A DNA stretch of 64,000 bases from Anisus vortex (taxonomy: Eukaryota > Mollusca > Gastropoda > Planorbidae), in assembly GCA_949126835.1 (NCBI GenBank), contig OX421497.1, positions 29,516,742 to 29,580,741 on the forward strand, given 5' to 3'. Position 1 is the first letter of the stretch. The number at the start of each line of letters is the position of its first letter. This document shows, piece by piece, positions 10,376-23,600 of the stretch. Both the position numbers and the translations under genes were made by a program. The notes under the pieces were generated by a model, which worked only from the letters and a program-made list of their open reading frames with translations, did no database searches and was not told the origin of the DNA.

Positions 10376-12030
10376 GATCTTTGCTATCCAGTGTTCAGAG
10401 GAATCATTTTTCACTATCTTCGTCACATTGGCTTTTAAAATATTTGTACTGAGAAACAATCACTTGGTGAGATAGGCTAGATAAAATATGTATGTACCTC
10501 TTGACACTGATTCTTCCGTACGTAACGTTACCCTGTCTGATATTTATCATTTAATAGTTGGATTGCGTATCTCTTCTTCTGTTTGTTTTCGTTTAAAACG
10601 CTTACAACTGCAACGCATATCAATATGTCAACACTGAACACATTTTATAATCAATTCCTTCTAGGTCTATATCTAGTCTGATATCTATAATATTAATATC
10701 TTTGTGCGTCTCATTTTGAAAAAAAATAAAGACACCATATTATACATATGATAAGAAATTGTATTGATTAAGTGAATCATAATATAATTAGTAAATGATT
10801 ATAATTAGTATTTGAATGATTTTTTCGAAATATTGTGTTTTGCTGTTTATCATATAACATTTTTTGAGTATTACAAAATATTTCAACCTAAAAAAATACA
10901 CATATAAATAATTTCAAAATCAATCATAGAATATACATTAAAATGTTATACTAATTACGATAAAACTTGAATTAAATTTTTATATATTTAAATAATTTAT
11001 AATAAGTTAATATCAAGGCGGTCACGTGGCGTTGGTTAGTTCTAACCACTTGCGTCATCAGCGCGTGAAGTAAAAATAGATAGAAAAAAAAACATCGACA
11101 ATACGTCACTTCAAGGAAAACTTTTGATTGATATTTTCACCAACTGTTGATATTTTTAGAATTACCGCTCCTTTGACTATACAGACATTTGTTTGTTTGT
11201 TTGTTTATTTGTTGGCAGGTTTAGACCAGACTAGACGCATGAAACAAACCGGCTTAGTTAATACCCATGGCTATAAGGGAGTGAATAATTGCAGCTCTCA
11301 AACTAAACGAAATTTAAAAAAAGAACTCTAGGTAGGTGGGTGGGTCGTGTAGGCGGATAGGTAGACGAAATTTGTAGGTAACTATTTGAAACCGTTTTGC
11401 ACCGTTAAGTGCGTCACACGTGACACTTTTATCTTCAATTCATTGGTTAGTCGGATAGCTCTGGAATTCGCTAATAGCCAGTAAATGGATATGGATTAAT
11501 GAGGCTGGTTCCTGGATAAGCTGCGGTATAGTTTAATAAATCACATTCTCTCTTTCTTTCTGATTATATAAAGCTTATAGTTTGTATTGTATTGTATTAT
11601 ATTGTATTGTATTGCTAATAGTTTGTATTGCGAATTTATTTTCATCCTTACCTCTTTTTTTATTTACCTGAGAATTTGTCTGATTCAACCCCTCCCCTCC
11701 TCAGTTGGCTGTTGATGACCCATTTTATCATCTAAAATTGTGAAAAAGCCCTCTAGAATCTTGTTAATAGAACTACAAAGCTTTTTAAATTCGATATTTA
11801 TTATCTGTCCTGCCTAGACTTATGTCTTATTACCACTTAGAGTCGGTGATAGTCGATTTATGTTTGATAGCGATGATTTTGTTATTAAATGAATTGTAAA
11901 TCCAGATACTATTTGATAATGATTTAGTATTTGATAATGATTTAAAATATAAACAAATAGCACCCGCCATCATTATGTTATCATTCGGCTTGGCTCTCAT
12001 GTCTATGCTACCACTGAACATTAGCTCGCC
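10376..12030. other. Intergenic, no gene recognised
   Basis: AT-rich DNA. A (TTGTA)n pentanucleotide run occupies about 11580-11620. Nothing coding is recognised. Confidence 0.6.
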
Positions 12031-12230
12031 GCTACGAAAATTTGCTTGCAGCTACGAAAATTTGCTTGCAGCTACGAAAATTTGCTTGCAGCTACGAAAA
12101 TTTGCATGCAACTACGAAAATTTGCTAGCAGCTATACAAATTTGCTTGCAGCTACACAAAATTGCTTGCACCTACGAAAATTTGCTTGCAGCTACGAACA
12201 ATTGCATGCAGCTACGAAACTTTGCTAACC
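12031..12230. repeat. 20-bp minisatellite, ten units
   Basis: Ten consecutive 20-bp units of the type GCTACGAAAATTTGCTTGCA with no length variation. Open reading frames through this block only reflect the repeat, because three units equal 20 codons. Confidence 0.95.
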
Positions 12231-13579
12231 ACTGGCTTGATGCTTCAATTTTATTACATAAAAAACACAGCTATTTCCTAACAACACAATTTAATTGTAA
12301 AAATAAAAAATGCGATTCAAAACAACTTGACGTTTTCTTTTTTTGGAAATTCGGTTTCTGTTTTGCAAGCACAAACGACTTAGACAATCATTTTAATTGT
12401 TAGCCAGGTCATCGCGTTCGTCTTTCTATGCAGAGAAATGTTGTAATTCTCCGAGTGGGTTGAAAATTTACAATCTGAATTTTCGCGCGTTTTTTCTTTG
12501 TTCGACTGAAAAAGTTTTATAATTTAAAATGTTCATTCTATAGGAACGAACGAACTCGGTGAATATATTCTTTGTTAATTTGTTTTTTTTCTTTTCTTTT
12601 TGTATTTACCACACCCATAGGAAGTGAGGCCCAGGGCGTACTGACCCCCCCACAAACTGCCGGTCTTTGCTCTGCTAATGCACCGTGTCCATAGGCTCTC
12701 ACTACTACGGCAATGGCGTCCAATTGACGCAACAATGACTGGACAGGGTTACACAAACAACAAAAATTATACAACAGCCTCAGCATGCAACAATAGCTTT
12801 TTAAAGTCAGAATGACACGCACGTTTATGTCACTTCGATGACTTTCAATTTAGATTTTCGACCAGGGATGGGCAACCTTATTTTGTGTGTGCGTCAGAAA
12901 TAAGCAAACTCTCTGAAAAAATTCTATCTTTGTGCCAAACAATTTTTATTTTAGGAATAAATTCAATAAACTCAATGGCCAACAAAAAAACTCGAACAAC
13001 AACTTATAATATGATAAAGAAAAAAAATACATTTATTTATCTTTATTACGACATCTAACAAAAAAGAATAAAAAATCTTGGCCACTTTCAAAAAGAAAAC
13101 AGCAAAAAAAAAAAAAAAAATTAAAAAAAATTCCGATAGCATTGGATAACATCCTAAAAAATAGTCAGTTATAAAATATGAGTCAGCGAGAAAATGTTAC
13201 TGTCGTTTTTAATACAATATCAGTGGGACTTCTGCTGTATGACTGAATGCATAATTTTACATCGTGTTTATAATGTGTTCCCTTCAGTTTCATCCCTCAT
13301 GCTACACACGATTAAAATTTGCTGACCTTAAAATAAGCTAGCAAATTCACTATTCCAATATAAAATTATTTTATTTCAAAACTAGATCTATCTACGGTAA
13401 TTACAAATTCATTCGATAACTAAATCATTTATTAAACAAAAAAAGTTTTAATCCAATAATTTTTTTATTTCCTAATGTGTATACATCTGTTCGGATATTA
13501 CAGTGTTCGGATATTACACTGTTCGGATATTACACTGTGCCCATCGAAGTCTTAAACACACTGTGCAAACTATTTCAAA
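12231..13579. other. Intergenic with a solitary hAT-like terminus
   Basis: At 12863 the plus strand reads CAGGGATGGGCAACCTTA, typical of a hAT terminal inverted repeat. No matching partner was found. A/T-rich runs follow. At 13487-13540 an 18-bp unit (GTTCGGATATTACACT type) occurs three times. The antisense frame at 12538-12822 is not recognised. Confidence 0.5.
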
Positions 13580-13587
13580 CATTAATA

Positions 13588-13776
13588 CAGTGGCGTAGCT
13601 AGCGGAGGGTGAGGGGGGTCCGAATTCGAAATTCCCCAAGGGCCCCTACTAGAGGGGGGCCCCCAAAGGAGTGTCCGAATTGTTTTTTTCTTATGTCATA
13701 ATGTCAAATGTCAAAATGCAGGGGCCCCTAAAGATGCCAAGCCCCCCGGGCCCCCAAATCCATAGGAACGGCACTG
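13588..13776. mobile_element. hAT-type MITE with perfect 8-bp target duplication
   Basis: A 189-bp element starts CAGTGGCGTAGCTA and its other end, reverse complemented, starts CAGTGCCGTTCCTA. It is flanked on both sides by CATTAATA (13580-13587 and 13777-13784). The CAG termini and 8-bp duplication are hAT features. There is no coding capacity. Confidence 0.85.
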
Positions 13777-15338
13777 CATTAATAAACAAAATAATTTGTG
13801 TTTATTCGAACATAAAACGCTCTACATTTTCGTCTATTATTTCTACTAGACTACTGGAAAACTATTTTTTTTACTTGGACTATTGCCAACTCAACTTACC
13901 CAATAATTAACTTACTGCTCGAGCAGCCACTCAGAGCTGTCGGCCATCATTAGTATTTCTTAAAACTGTAGTCAGCGAAACGTTCTAAGAATAGAGTCAC
14001 GAGACGCGGGCCCTAAATACTAATACTAAAATAGTGATTAACATGCATTATCATTTCTTTCCGGTCATTTTCTGCGTACATTTTGCACTTTACGTTATAC
14101 TGCACATTATTTTTAGCGTTGTTATGTATGCTATCCGATCCCTCTCCACACACACACAAACACACATACACAAACACACACACTCATACACACACACACA
14201 CATACACACTCAAACACCCAGCCTTCCTCTACAAGCTGAGTTGTTCTCTACTAGTTACATTTATTTATCCTGCTTTGACATCGTGTCCAAAGGAAAAGTT
14301 TAGCTATCCTTTTCTGACCATTTCTGGACAAGAGAGCTAGTGAAACTATGGTACGGTGTGGCCAGCATAATGCCTATTTGCCTCAACGATTCTTAGCATA
14401 TTATGGTATGTAGAAATCGGTAGAATTCAGGAATAACACCCAGACTCGGTAAGAAAACCGTAATTGTTGGATTGGAACCTGAGAATCGGACATGTAACTG
14501 ATTTATAGCAGCTTTTAGTCCTAAGCTTTACGTCCTAAGCTTTTAGTCCTAAGTATTATATCCTAAGTTTTATTTCCTAAGCTTTACGACCTAAGCTTTA
14601 TGTCTTAAGCGTTTAATGTCCTAAGCATCCTTTCCACCAACCCAGTTACACAAATGTGTCTTGTCTCTCACAATACCTGTCCAACATTCCGACATGCCGA
14701 CGTTCAATGACTTCACTCAGTATTATAATTGGTGCTCGATTTTGTTTAAAATGTACTTGTCTTAAACACAAGGGTGCATGTTACATCCAAGAGTTTTAAA
14801 CCATTGACCTGTGACCTCCACCAAACAACTGGCAACTCAGGAGAGGGGCGTCGGGTTCAAGAGATTGAAGTTTTTTGAAAATTCAATTTTTGTTGATTTG
14901 TTGGTAATTAGTACTTCACTTGAAAACAACTTTCTAAAGATTGATTTATAATTAGCAAATCTCAGGCAGGAAATTGAATCTTTCGTAATTAACTCATTTG
15001 CTTTCAGCTTTTATTGTTAATATTGCGGATAAGAATACGCCTTATTGCTGAAAACAAACCTAGGTGTGTGTTTGCGTGTTGTTTTAATGTAAGGCTTCGT
15101 TTTGTTAACATTTACTATAGGCACATCTTCAGACACTCACAATTGTTTTTTATAGCAATAATATAAACTATAGACACAACAGACACCATAGTCACATCAT
15201 ATTTGCGCTAAACGAAACATCATATCATTACTGCTGACATACCAAAAGACAATTCAGTCACTGCAAGACAATTGCAGGCCATACATAATGACACTCCAAG
15301 GTCACACCACAAAAGGCACATCATAGAAAAACCAGACT

Positions 15339-15412
<74 letters not shown>

Positions 15413-15959
15413 ATTACCGTGAGTTTGTTTATATGTTTGTTTATATATAAATATAGGTTTTATAAAATGAATACTCTTTCTCTCACACCCCCATCAATAG
15501 GACACCATGGGTCACCTCACTTACCCAGACACTCCTTAGGCACAACGCCAAACAATCAATGAATACACACAGTAGTTATTGAATTATCACAGGGAAATCG
15601 TACTACTTATAGGTGGAAAAAAAAAACTATTTCATAACAACACAAGCCAATTGTTTGTTGCTTACACAATGAACAGCAAATGACGTATAGACGATTTTAA
15701 TTCAATTCCTCCTACAGGCACGACCTTATTTCTCGTAACTAATGAGGTCTAGCCCATTTGATGAATCGTTTCATTCACATGTAGGGTTAGGCACCGAAAA
15801 CTAAACATAAAAAGTGGATTGTTTACACAAACTTAAATAACATAACAGGCACGACCAAATAATTAACTCTCAGAAGTATTTAACTTTAACGTTATTGAGT
15901 CTTCACTCAGAAAATCGACTCCAAGACAGCACTCAGCTCTCGTTCCATACTGTGGTGTT
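13777..15959. other. Intergenic and upstream region of the receptor gene
   Basis: Holds (CA)n at about 14143-14215, a degenerate 17-18-bp array of CCTAAGCTTTA-type units at 14515-14630, and (TA)n at about 15340-15412. No gene is recognised. Sequence just before 16079 is considered separately. Confidence 0.6.
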
Positions 15960-15962
15960 CGA

Positions 15963-15968
15963 TATAAA
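15963..15968 (+). promoter_or_regulatory. Possible TATA box of the receptor gene
   Basis: TATAAA lies 111-116 bp before the assigned start codon. In DNA this AT-rich the match may be chance, and an upstream non-coding exon cannot be excluded. Confidence 0.25.
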
Positions 15969-16078
15969 TGGTTCATTTTAAAGAGGATTCGTTGTGGTGG
16001 ATTGAGTGTTGCAGACTAAACACACACAGTAAAACACAATTTTTGATAGAACTTAGCGTTGATATGGTTTAAATAAAA

Positions 16079-16169
16079 ATGGAGATCCTTGTGATTTTTC
16101 TGTACGCCTATTTCATAACACGGATGGCATCAAGTTTTTGTGTCGACGTACGAGATAAAATGACTGAAG
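16079..16169 (+). CDS. Receptor exon 1: signal peptide
   Basis: The ATG at 16079 opens a hydrophobic leader ([14 protein letters not shown]...) and about ten further residues. The exon ends one base into a codon before GTAAAA, and the next exon completes that codon as Val. The hydrophobic leader and the phase match make this start convincing. Confidence 0.82.
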
Positions 16170-19100
16170 GTAAAACTTAATATGATAGTTATATGAATGT
16201 GATATATGACCGTATACGACATAATGAGTAGCGTGTTATTTGAATTATTTCTAATTAAGTCAATCATTTACGCATACATCCCTGGTTGTGTTTAAAAAAA
16301 AAACTATATTTTTTTAATGAGAACATTAAGTACAAATCGCTATATTTTCAAGTTGATTTCCCTAAAACCTTTTTTAGCTGTCCAGTCGTGTCTCGCACAT
16401 TCAAAAGAGAATTCTCTTCGTGTTTTCAAAATTTAAAAAATAGAAATCAATAATAAGGCTCTAATTAATCATGATGTTTCGGGGGAAGAAATGTAATAAT
16501 TTGGTGTCTAAGAATGGGAATTTCGCTATTTTCATTTAATGATTCTGGCAAATGACTTTATTCAACCAACCCTGCGATTTCACAATTGAATTCAACAATC
16601 ACTTTTTAAATATATTCCCCGCCAATCCCATTATTCAACTTCCGCTTAGGGTATTGCACAAATCAATATTCAGAGAAAAAAAAAGGAAGTGTTTGTAAAT
16701 ATTTGTTTCGGTTTGTGTGCAATACACCTATAATTACACTGATATGACTCCACGGGAGGTGAATATGCATGCTATAGACATAAACTTGGCTAAGTTCCAA
16801 CACAAAAAAAAAAAAGCCATGGTCCTACTCAGAGTTATTATTGGATTAGCATAAAATATCTCAGTGTTAGTTTTAATTCAACGAAACATTTAGACCAGCT
16901 TATCAGGAAATCTATATAATATTTAACCAAGTAGTTTGAACAGCTTATAAATGTAATAGATACTTGTCAAAAGTGGAATACAGAGCTTTTAATGTTGATG
17001 CTAATTTTTTTCGTAACTTAATCTCTAAATTTATTTTTGAAAATTAACAAAAAAACTACAATCGCCTGCAATCAGCGAAATAATTGGATTTCTGCTTGTA
17101 CTCAACGGACTTGTGGCTGTAGAATTTAACTCACTACGGCCTCACCGAGGAAGTTCGGTTGGGTGCAGTTTGGGAGGAATAATTATTTCTTCAAGTAATA
17201 GAGTGTAACAGAAGTGCTCCTCATCACTTTATGTAATATTGTTTGTGTTATTGACCTTCTTATTTTTTTTTAAATTAATTTTTTGCAACAAGGAGGCTTT
17301 ATAGGTGCATTATTGGAAACTGTCATAAATGTTCTTAAATATGTCTTGTGTTTTTAATAATATCCACCAAAAATTATTACATGATTTTGATCAAACCGAA
17401 AACCTTATATACCACCTGATACGCTCAAAATGGGCCTACATAAATTATATATGCAAATATAACATCTAAATGCATACACAAGTTATGAAAATATTTTTTT
17501 TGAAGTATAGATAGCCTCTGAACAATTACGAAAAATGTCCCAAAAATTTGATTAGCACATTGTTATATAATGTTTTCGCTCCAAATGTAAAAAAAAATGC
17601 ATATATTTACTCTGGGCATGTAATGGCCTGAACAAATCAGGAAAACCAGTAACTTAACATTCTTTAAAACACTAATCAGAATGTAAGACACGACTCAAGC
17701 AACGAATAAGGACGGGTAATTTTCTGTATAAAAGGAGCGCCTGTAGCATAAAAGTAAAAGTTTTGTGTGTCTAATGTATATATAAAGTCTTATGTGTCTA
17801 ACTGCCCGAGATTATCTTGTCCACAGTTTCAACGTCCACTAAATCGGTCAATGGAACTGTCTTCAAGACAAAATGCCCACCGGATACTTATCCCTGTGCA
17901 ACGGATGGCACGTGCATAAACTTCACCCTGTTCTGTGACAACATCAAACACTGCAAGGATGGTTCGGACGAGGCCGCAAGCTGTAAGTAGTCTCCCTTTA
18001 CAAATATTTTGTTCAAAGGGTTGTCGTTCCTTAACATAATCATTGTTGGTAGTTTCCCTTTACGTTATAAATTGTGTTGTTTTTTTCCTTCGACCCTAGT
18101 TATTCGAATTGTCTTTGCTGAAATTATTAAGAAGGGTCTACCATATACCACTTCCTGTGTAATCAAACGGCACGGCGACCAATTTTAGGTTTTGGCGTAG
18201 TGCCGCGGAAGATATCAAAATTAATGAATCTCACTAAGACTAGACTCAAATTACGGATAAACGTAAGACGGTTCTGAATAAGGCTTAAAGAAGATAAGAT
18301 TTAAATGTACATGATACTATAAATCCCCTTGACTGTAAACTTTTTTACTGGATTAAACTTGTGATGACATAATACGCCCACATTAACGTCATATTAAAAT
18401 TGATTAGTTGATTAAGTCCTAAACCTTTTTTTTCAGTAGAATTAAGTAAATCTGTACTTTTTTTCGAATTGAAAAGAGAGAGAGAGATAAAAGGGGGGGG
18501 GGGGGAGATAAAACGGCTTAAGAGCGAGGGACAGGGGAGATAGAGGATAAAATCAAAGAGAAGTTCTGCTAAAAGGAGTTCAATATTTTGTGACCAATCA
18601 AAGAAATAATAATATTACTTATTGAATTGTTCGTCAAGAAAATAGAAAATGATGTTACACTGAATAAATAAAAAAAAAAATAAAAAAAAATTAAACGGAA
18701 ATTCTGGAAATCTAAGTTCTTGTATTTGTTCTTTCGAAATCCAAATAAAATATTTTTTAAAAAGTGCCATTTTAATGTTGCTGTAAAATATTTTATATCT
18801 TGTAATAGGGTTAAACCTGAAGCACAGTTTTCTTTGTAAATAGAAATTAAATTTACCTAAAATAATATTCGACATATTAAATCAACCCTTTACGGAATAG
18901 AAAATCTTCCAGACATTCATTAGAAAATCAATAACTTTATAAAACCACAGTCACAATAAAGTAGGCTACATATTCGATTATGGTCTTTGTGATAGCGAGT
19001 AGTCACAATAAAGTAGGCTACATATTCGATTATGGTCTTTGTGATAGCGAGTTTAAAATCACGAAAGATGAAATATCTAAGTTCTCGTGCGAACCGAAAC

Positions 19101-20625
19101 ACACGAACACAGAGATACGCGTAAATCAAATAATTCTCGAATCTTTATGCTATTTGTGCACGGAAACCCTGCATTTTATCACTTTATTTGATGAAGCAAG
19201 GCTTCTATTTCTTAACTTGTTTGACTTCTTCTTGTGGGCCCCTCAAGAGTATTGGGCCGTAAGCTTCAATTTATCGAAGACCCAGTTATTGTTGGCGAGG
19301 GAATATTTTAAACAAAAAAATTCACGAATTTTTAAGGAATCGTGCATCTTTTTTGACAAATATCTTCTGTCTCAAATATAAAAAAAATTTATTAACCTAT
19401 AGTAATACACGAACTTATTTCTTCTCTTTCTTCATATATCTTTCTATCTCTTTCCAATCCATTTTTTATCCATGTAATCCATTCTTAAACTGTTACACGC
19501 TTCCCATAATACGTTTTCATTTGTTAGTACATACATATTTGTGAACTAGTTCGTATAAGAAGGTCTACTAAAAATAATTTATGAAATAAATGGATACATT
19601 CATTAAACATAGCAAATCCCCTTTATTTTATAGACAGCGAAAATTATTCATACAAATCCATTTTTTTTTCGACATTGACGTTACCAATAACTCCAGTCAC
19701 CAGTACCAGGCCTTGACTTTGTCATTACCTTCCTAATTCTTTGTTGTTGTTTTTTACCCGCGTCGGGAGGGTGTCCCTGAGTCTATCCAGCTCTGAAGGG
19801 ATTCTGACACACAAAAAATCAGGCAAAGTGCTGACCACACGATTTCTAGTGTGCCGTAGCTACGGAAACTGGTGAATGCTGCTTGACCGTCCCAACGGCT
19901 TCTATTACTGTTACTTTTTACTGACGTCTGGTGACCGCAACAAATTACCAGCGTCAGATAGAGAGAGAGAGAGAGAGAAAGAGAGAGAGTTTTCTGTTCC
20001 AGAAACCAAGGCCCGTGGCAATCGTGAAACATTCAATATGTCCTGTTAACTAGATTCATGGGGGAACGCCCGCTGCCATCACATGTGAACTGTCCCTGTA
20101 AGAAGACACAATGGCACACAACACTAGTGATGGTTTATGTTTATGTTTATGTTTATGTTTATGTTTATGTTTATGTTTATGTTTATGTTTATGTTTATGT
20201 TTATGTTTATGTTTATGTTTATGTTTATGTTTATGTTTATGTTTATGTTTATGTTTATGTTTATGTTTATGTTTATGTTTATGTTTATGTTTATGTTTAT
20301 GTTTATGTTTCCCTTGGTTGCACTTTACACTTAGTAGTCAACCAATAGTTTAAATGTTCAATTAAGAAAAAACGCCAACAAAGTATGTGGCATTGTAATT
20401 CCGAGTAAAGTTGTCAATACAAAAGAAATAAACTTATTTTTTTGTAGTAATTTTGTGGTCTTCTGAAAGTTGGTAACCCACATTTTTATCTATTTCCCCC
20501 AAAAAAATGAGCCAGTTTGAGAGAAAGTGGGCGGTGAGGGTAAAGAGAAGAAAATGAAGGAAAAATATAGAGAGATTAAGTGGACTGTCTGTGCAAGAGT
20601 ATTTTAGTGAGTGTGTAAGAGAGCG

Positions 20626-20660
<35 letters not shown>

Positions 20661-23600
20661 AAGATAATGCAAGTGATTATATGAAAGCTCAAAGTGACAG
20701 AGATGTCAGTAGATATTAAGAACTTGTGTAAATGGTTTTAAAGAAGGTAAAACTACAAAGTGTATGAAACTAATAATCTCCTTGATTGGAAAGCCAGTAC
20801 ATTACAAAGTGACACAATCTTTATTGAATTTACCAATTCTGAACTTGTGCTTACATATTACTGTCAAGAAGATCAAGTTTGAATATATTATTATCATAAA
20901 CACAGGGCCGTATTTAGGATTGTTGGGGCCCTGTTCCGAAATTTATATATATATCTTATATCTTATAAGTTTACAGACGTTCCTTCTAGGTAGAAGATTA
21001 TTACGTCCACCAGGCCCAAAACTCCTGCAGCGCGACAGGGATCGGTTGGTGGCAGGGATAGAACCCGCGACATGTCAGTTGGTTTTAGGTTGACAGTCTG
21101 GTGAACTAACCGCTGGACCATATATATTCCATGGCAAAAACAATAGGCTACTTACTTACTACTTTATGTGGAGGCCCCTCGTGGTCTCGCCCCTGCATAC
21201 CACATACCTCAGAAAAGGGCCGTTATTTCATGTTACATTCTGTAAAATCACACATTTTATGTTGCACTTAGCTTGGTTGGACTGGAGCGCTTTAAATTGT
21301 AGGGAATAAATGCATTTTATTTTACATTTTCAACGAAAGAATGGGGATGTCACTAAAACATTTCTTTTTGGGATGTGTGGGGGCACTTTTGTGTGGGGGC
21401 CCCTGTTCCACTGGAACATGTGTAGTATGCCTAAATACACCACTGCATATACATATATATATATATATATATATAAAGTATGGTAATAAAACATCTATCT
21501 GAGCTAATCTCAAATTTAAAGTCATTATTGCACATTCTACTTTATGTGTTTGTCAACATTACCGTCATGTACATCTTCATCAGTGCTAGAAGTCCCAAGT
21601 CTTTATTTCTGTTGAATTAAAGTAAAACAATCACGTCATATTTAATTGATCCCAAAGGGCCGGCGGGCCGGGGTTATCTGTTGAATTCAGTGAATCTTTA
21701 CTTCCTTTAAAATATAGAGATATGAGAGGGGAGATAGAAAAAGTAAGAAATAGACAATGAGAGAAAGAGAGAGAGAGAGAGAGAGAGGGATAGAGAGAGA
21801 TAGAGCGAGAGAGAGATATAGAGAGTGAGAGTTAGAGAGAGAAAGAGAGAGAGATTTATAGAGAGTCAGAGAGGGGGAGAGATCGAGAGATTGAGAGAAA
21901 GTGAATGTGTGTGTGCGTATTAAATAGAATGCTGATCAGTGAAGAAAGAATCGCTCACAATTTTTTTTTATTACGTACTTAGCAAAAGGCAAACGATTCG
22001 GAAGACGAAATAAAAATGAATTTATACTAATAGTTTAGCTTTTGATGTTTGTTATATTGTGTCCAATTGTTGATTTTTGTTTGTTGTTGTAGTTGTAGTT
22101 GTTTTCTTGGATTTTGAGTTAAGATAAGAATGGTGACCAGGTGTAAAAAGTAATATTATATATATTATATATATTATATATATTAATTTTTATGTTAAAT
22201 ATGTTGGGAATCTCGAAATTTCCTCTTTAAACGTACACGCTCTACCAACAACTAATTGACCAATTCAATCATTCAACAAAATGCAGGGCAACTGAAAGGT
22301 ATTCATCACTGTAAACTGTCAAATATTATTTCCCAGCTCACCGTTAACTCGGCAGAAAATCTAATCCAGATGTTATTTTTTTTCTTTTTGAGAGGAAAAT
22401 ATGTAACAGTTCCTGTGTTTTCTCAAGCCAAAGTCAAGGATTTAATTCATCATGTGTAGGAATGTGCTTACAAAACAAATTGCTAACCGCTCTGACTTCC
22501 GTTCTGAATCAAGACCCAGCACTTTAAGAATAGTAGCACTAAGTAGTATATGCTATTGAATGCTATAGAGTCACATTAAAGGACGTTGAGTTCTCTATAT
22601 TTTTGTTTGTCCACTTTTCTAAAATATTATAGAAAAGGGAAACAAAATCAAAGCTTTATTGTATGTAGCGAACAAAATTAATAATAAAGTTTATACGAAA
22701 TGAATAGCATCCAGAAACAAACACACATTTAGGTGACTTTATTGTATGTAGCGAACAAAATTAATATTAAAGTATATACGAAATGAATAGCATCCAGCAA
22801 CAAACACACATTTAGGTGACTTGAAAGTCAATGCAGCCACCATTACAAGCTGTGATATATTGTGCTGATATAGGAGTCGAAGGCTTATTTTAGTAAAAAC
22901 TTTACTGTGAAATCTTTTGAAACATTTAATCTGTAACACGGATTATATTTGTAGTTCTGCAGCCGTGCTGCCAGACGCATATGAAAACTTAACATTGGTC
23001 TCCCCATGGCACTATAGAGCCCTATTAAAAATTCCTATACAAGATGCTAATGGGGCCCCCCATATTACTAACAGGACCGAGCCCCTACAATGTGCGTTGT
23101 AAGTACGTGCTTGATATAGCCGTCCGCCTCGAATCCCATTCCACTACAGCTTCGCCAGAGCCCTAACTTCGACACCTTCAAGAGTCGGCTGAAGACTGAC
23201 CTATTTCAGTAGCAGTATTCACCTGTACGTTATTTACATTTTCTCCTGTTCTTCGTGTTTGTACTCTGTAATTGTTGTCAACGCATAGAACTGTCCTCAA
23301 CGGGATATGCGATATACAAGAATATTTATTGTAGTATCTGGTTGGTCCAAGGACTCTTCATTGGATATATATATATGGTTAATATATGAAATGTTTATCA
23401 GTATTCTCGACACATACAATTACGCTACCATAGAGTAAAGAACTTTTAAAGCAGGTGTTGTGAACTTTGTTGTTTGTGGCGGGCTATATCGATTCAGAAT
23501 TTCCTAATGCTCTCGTTGAAAAACTATGGCTCTTCAGGAAAAGCCTTGCATATTCCCCTTTAAAAAAATATTGATGCCAACGGACAAATTAATGTCTAAA

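Noticed and set aside
11975..12403. 142-codon repetitive frame
   Set aside because: It follows the 20-bp minisatellite, which stays open in several frames; no domain.
15272..15562. 96-codon frame
   Set aside because: Runs through a (TA)n tract; no domain and no splice support.
20058..20353. Three overlapping long frames
   Set aside because: They are translations of the (TTTATG)n hexanucleotide array.
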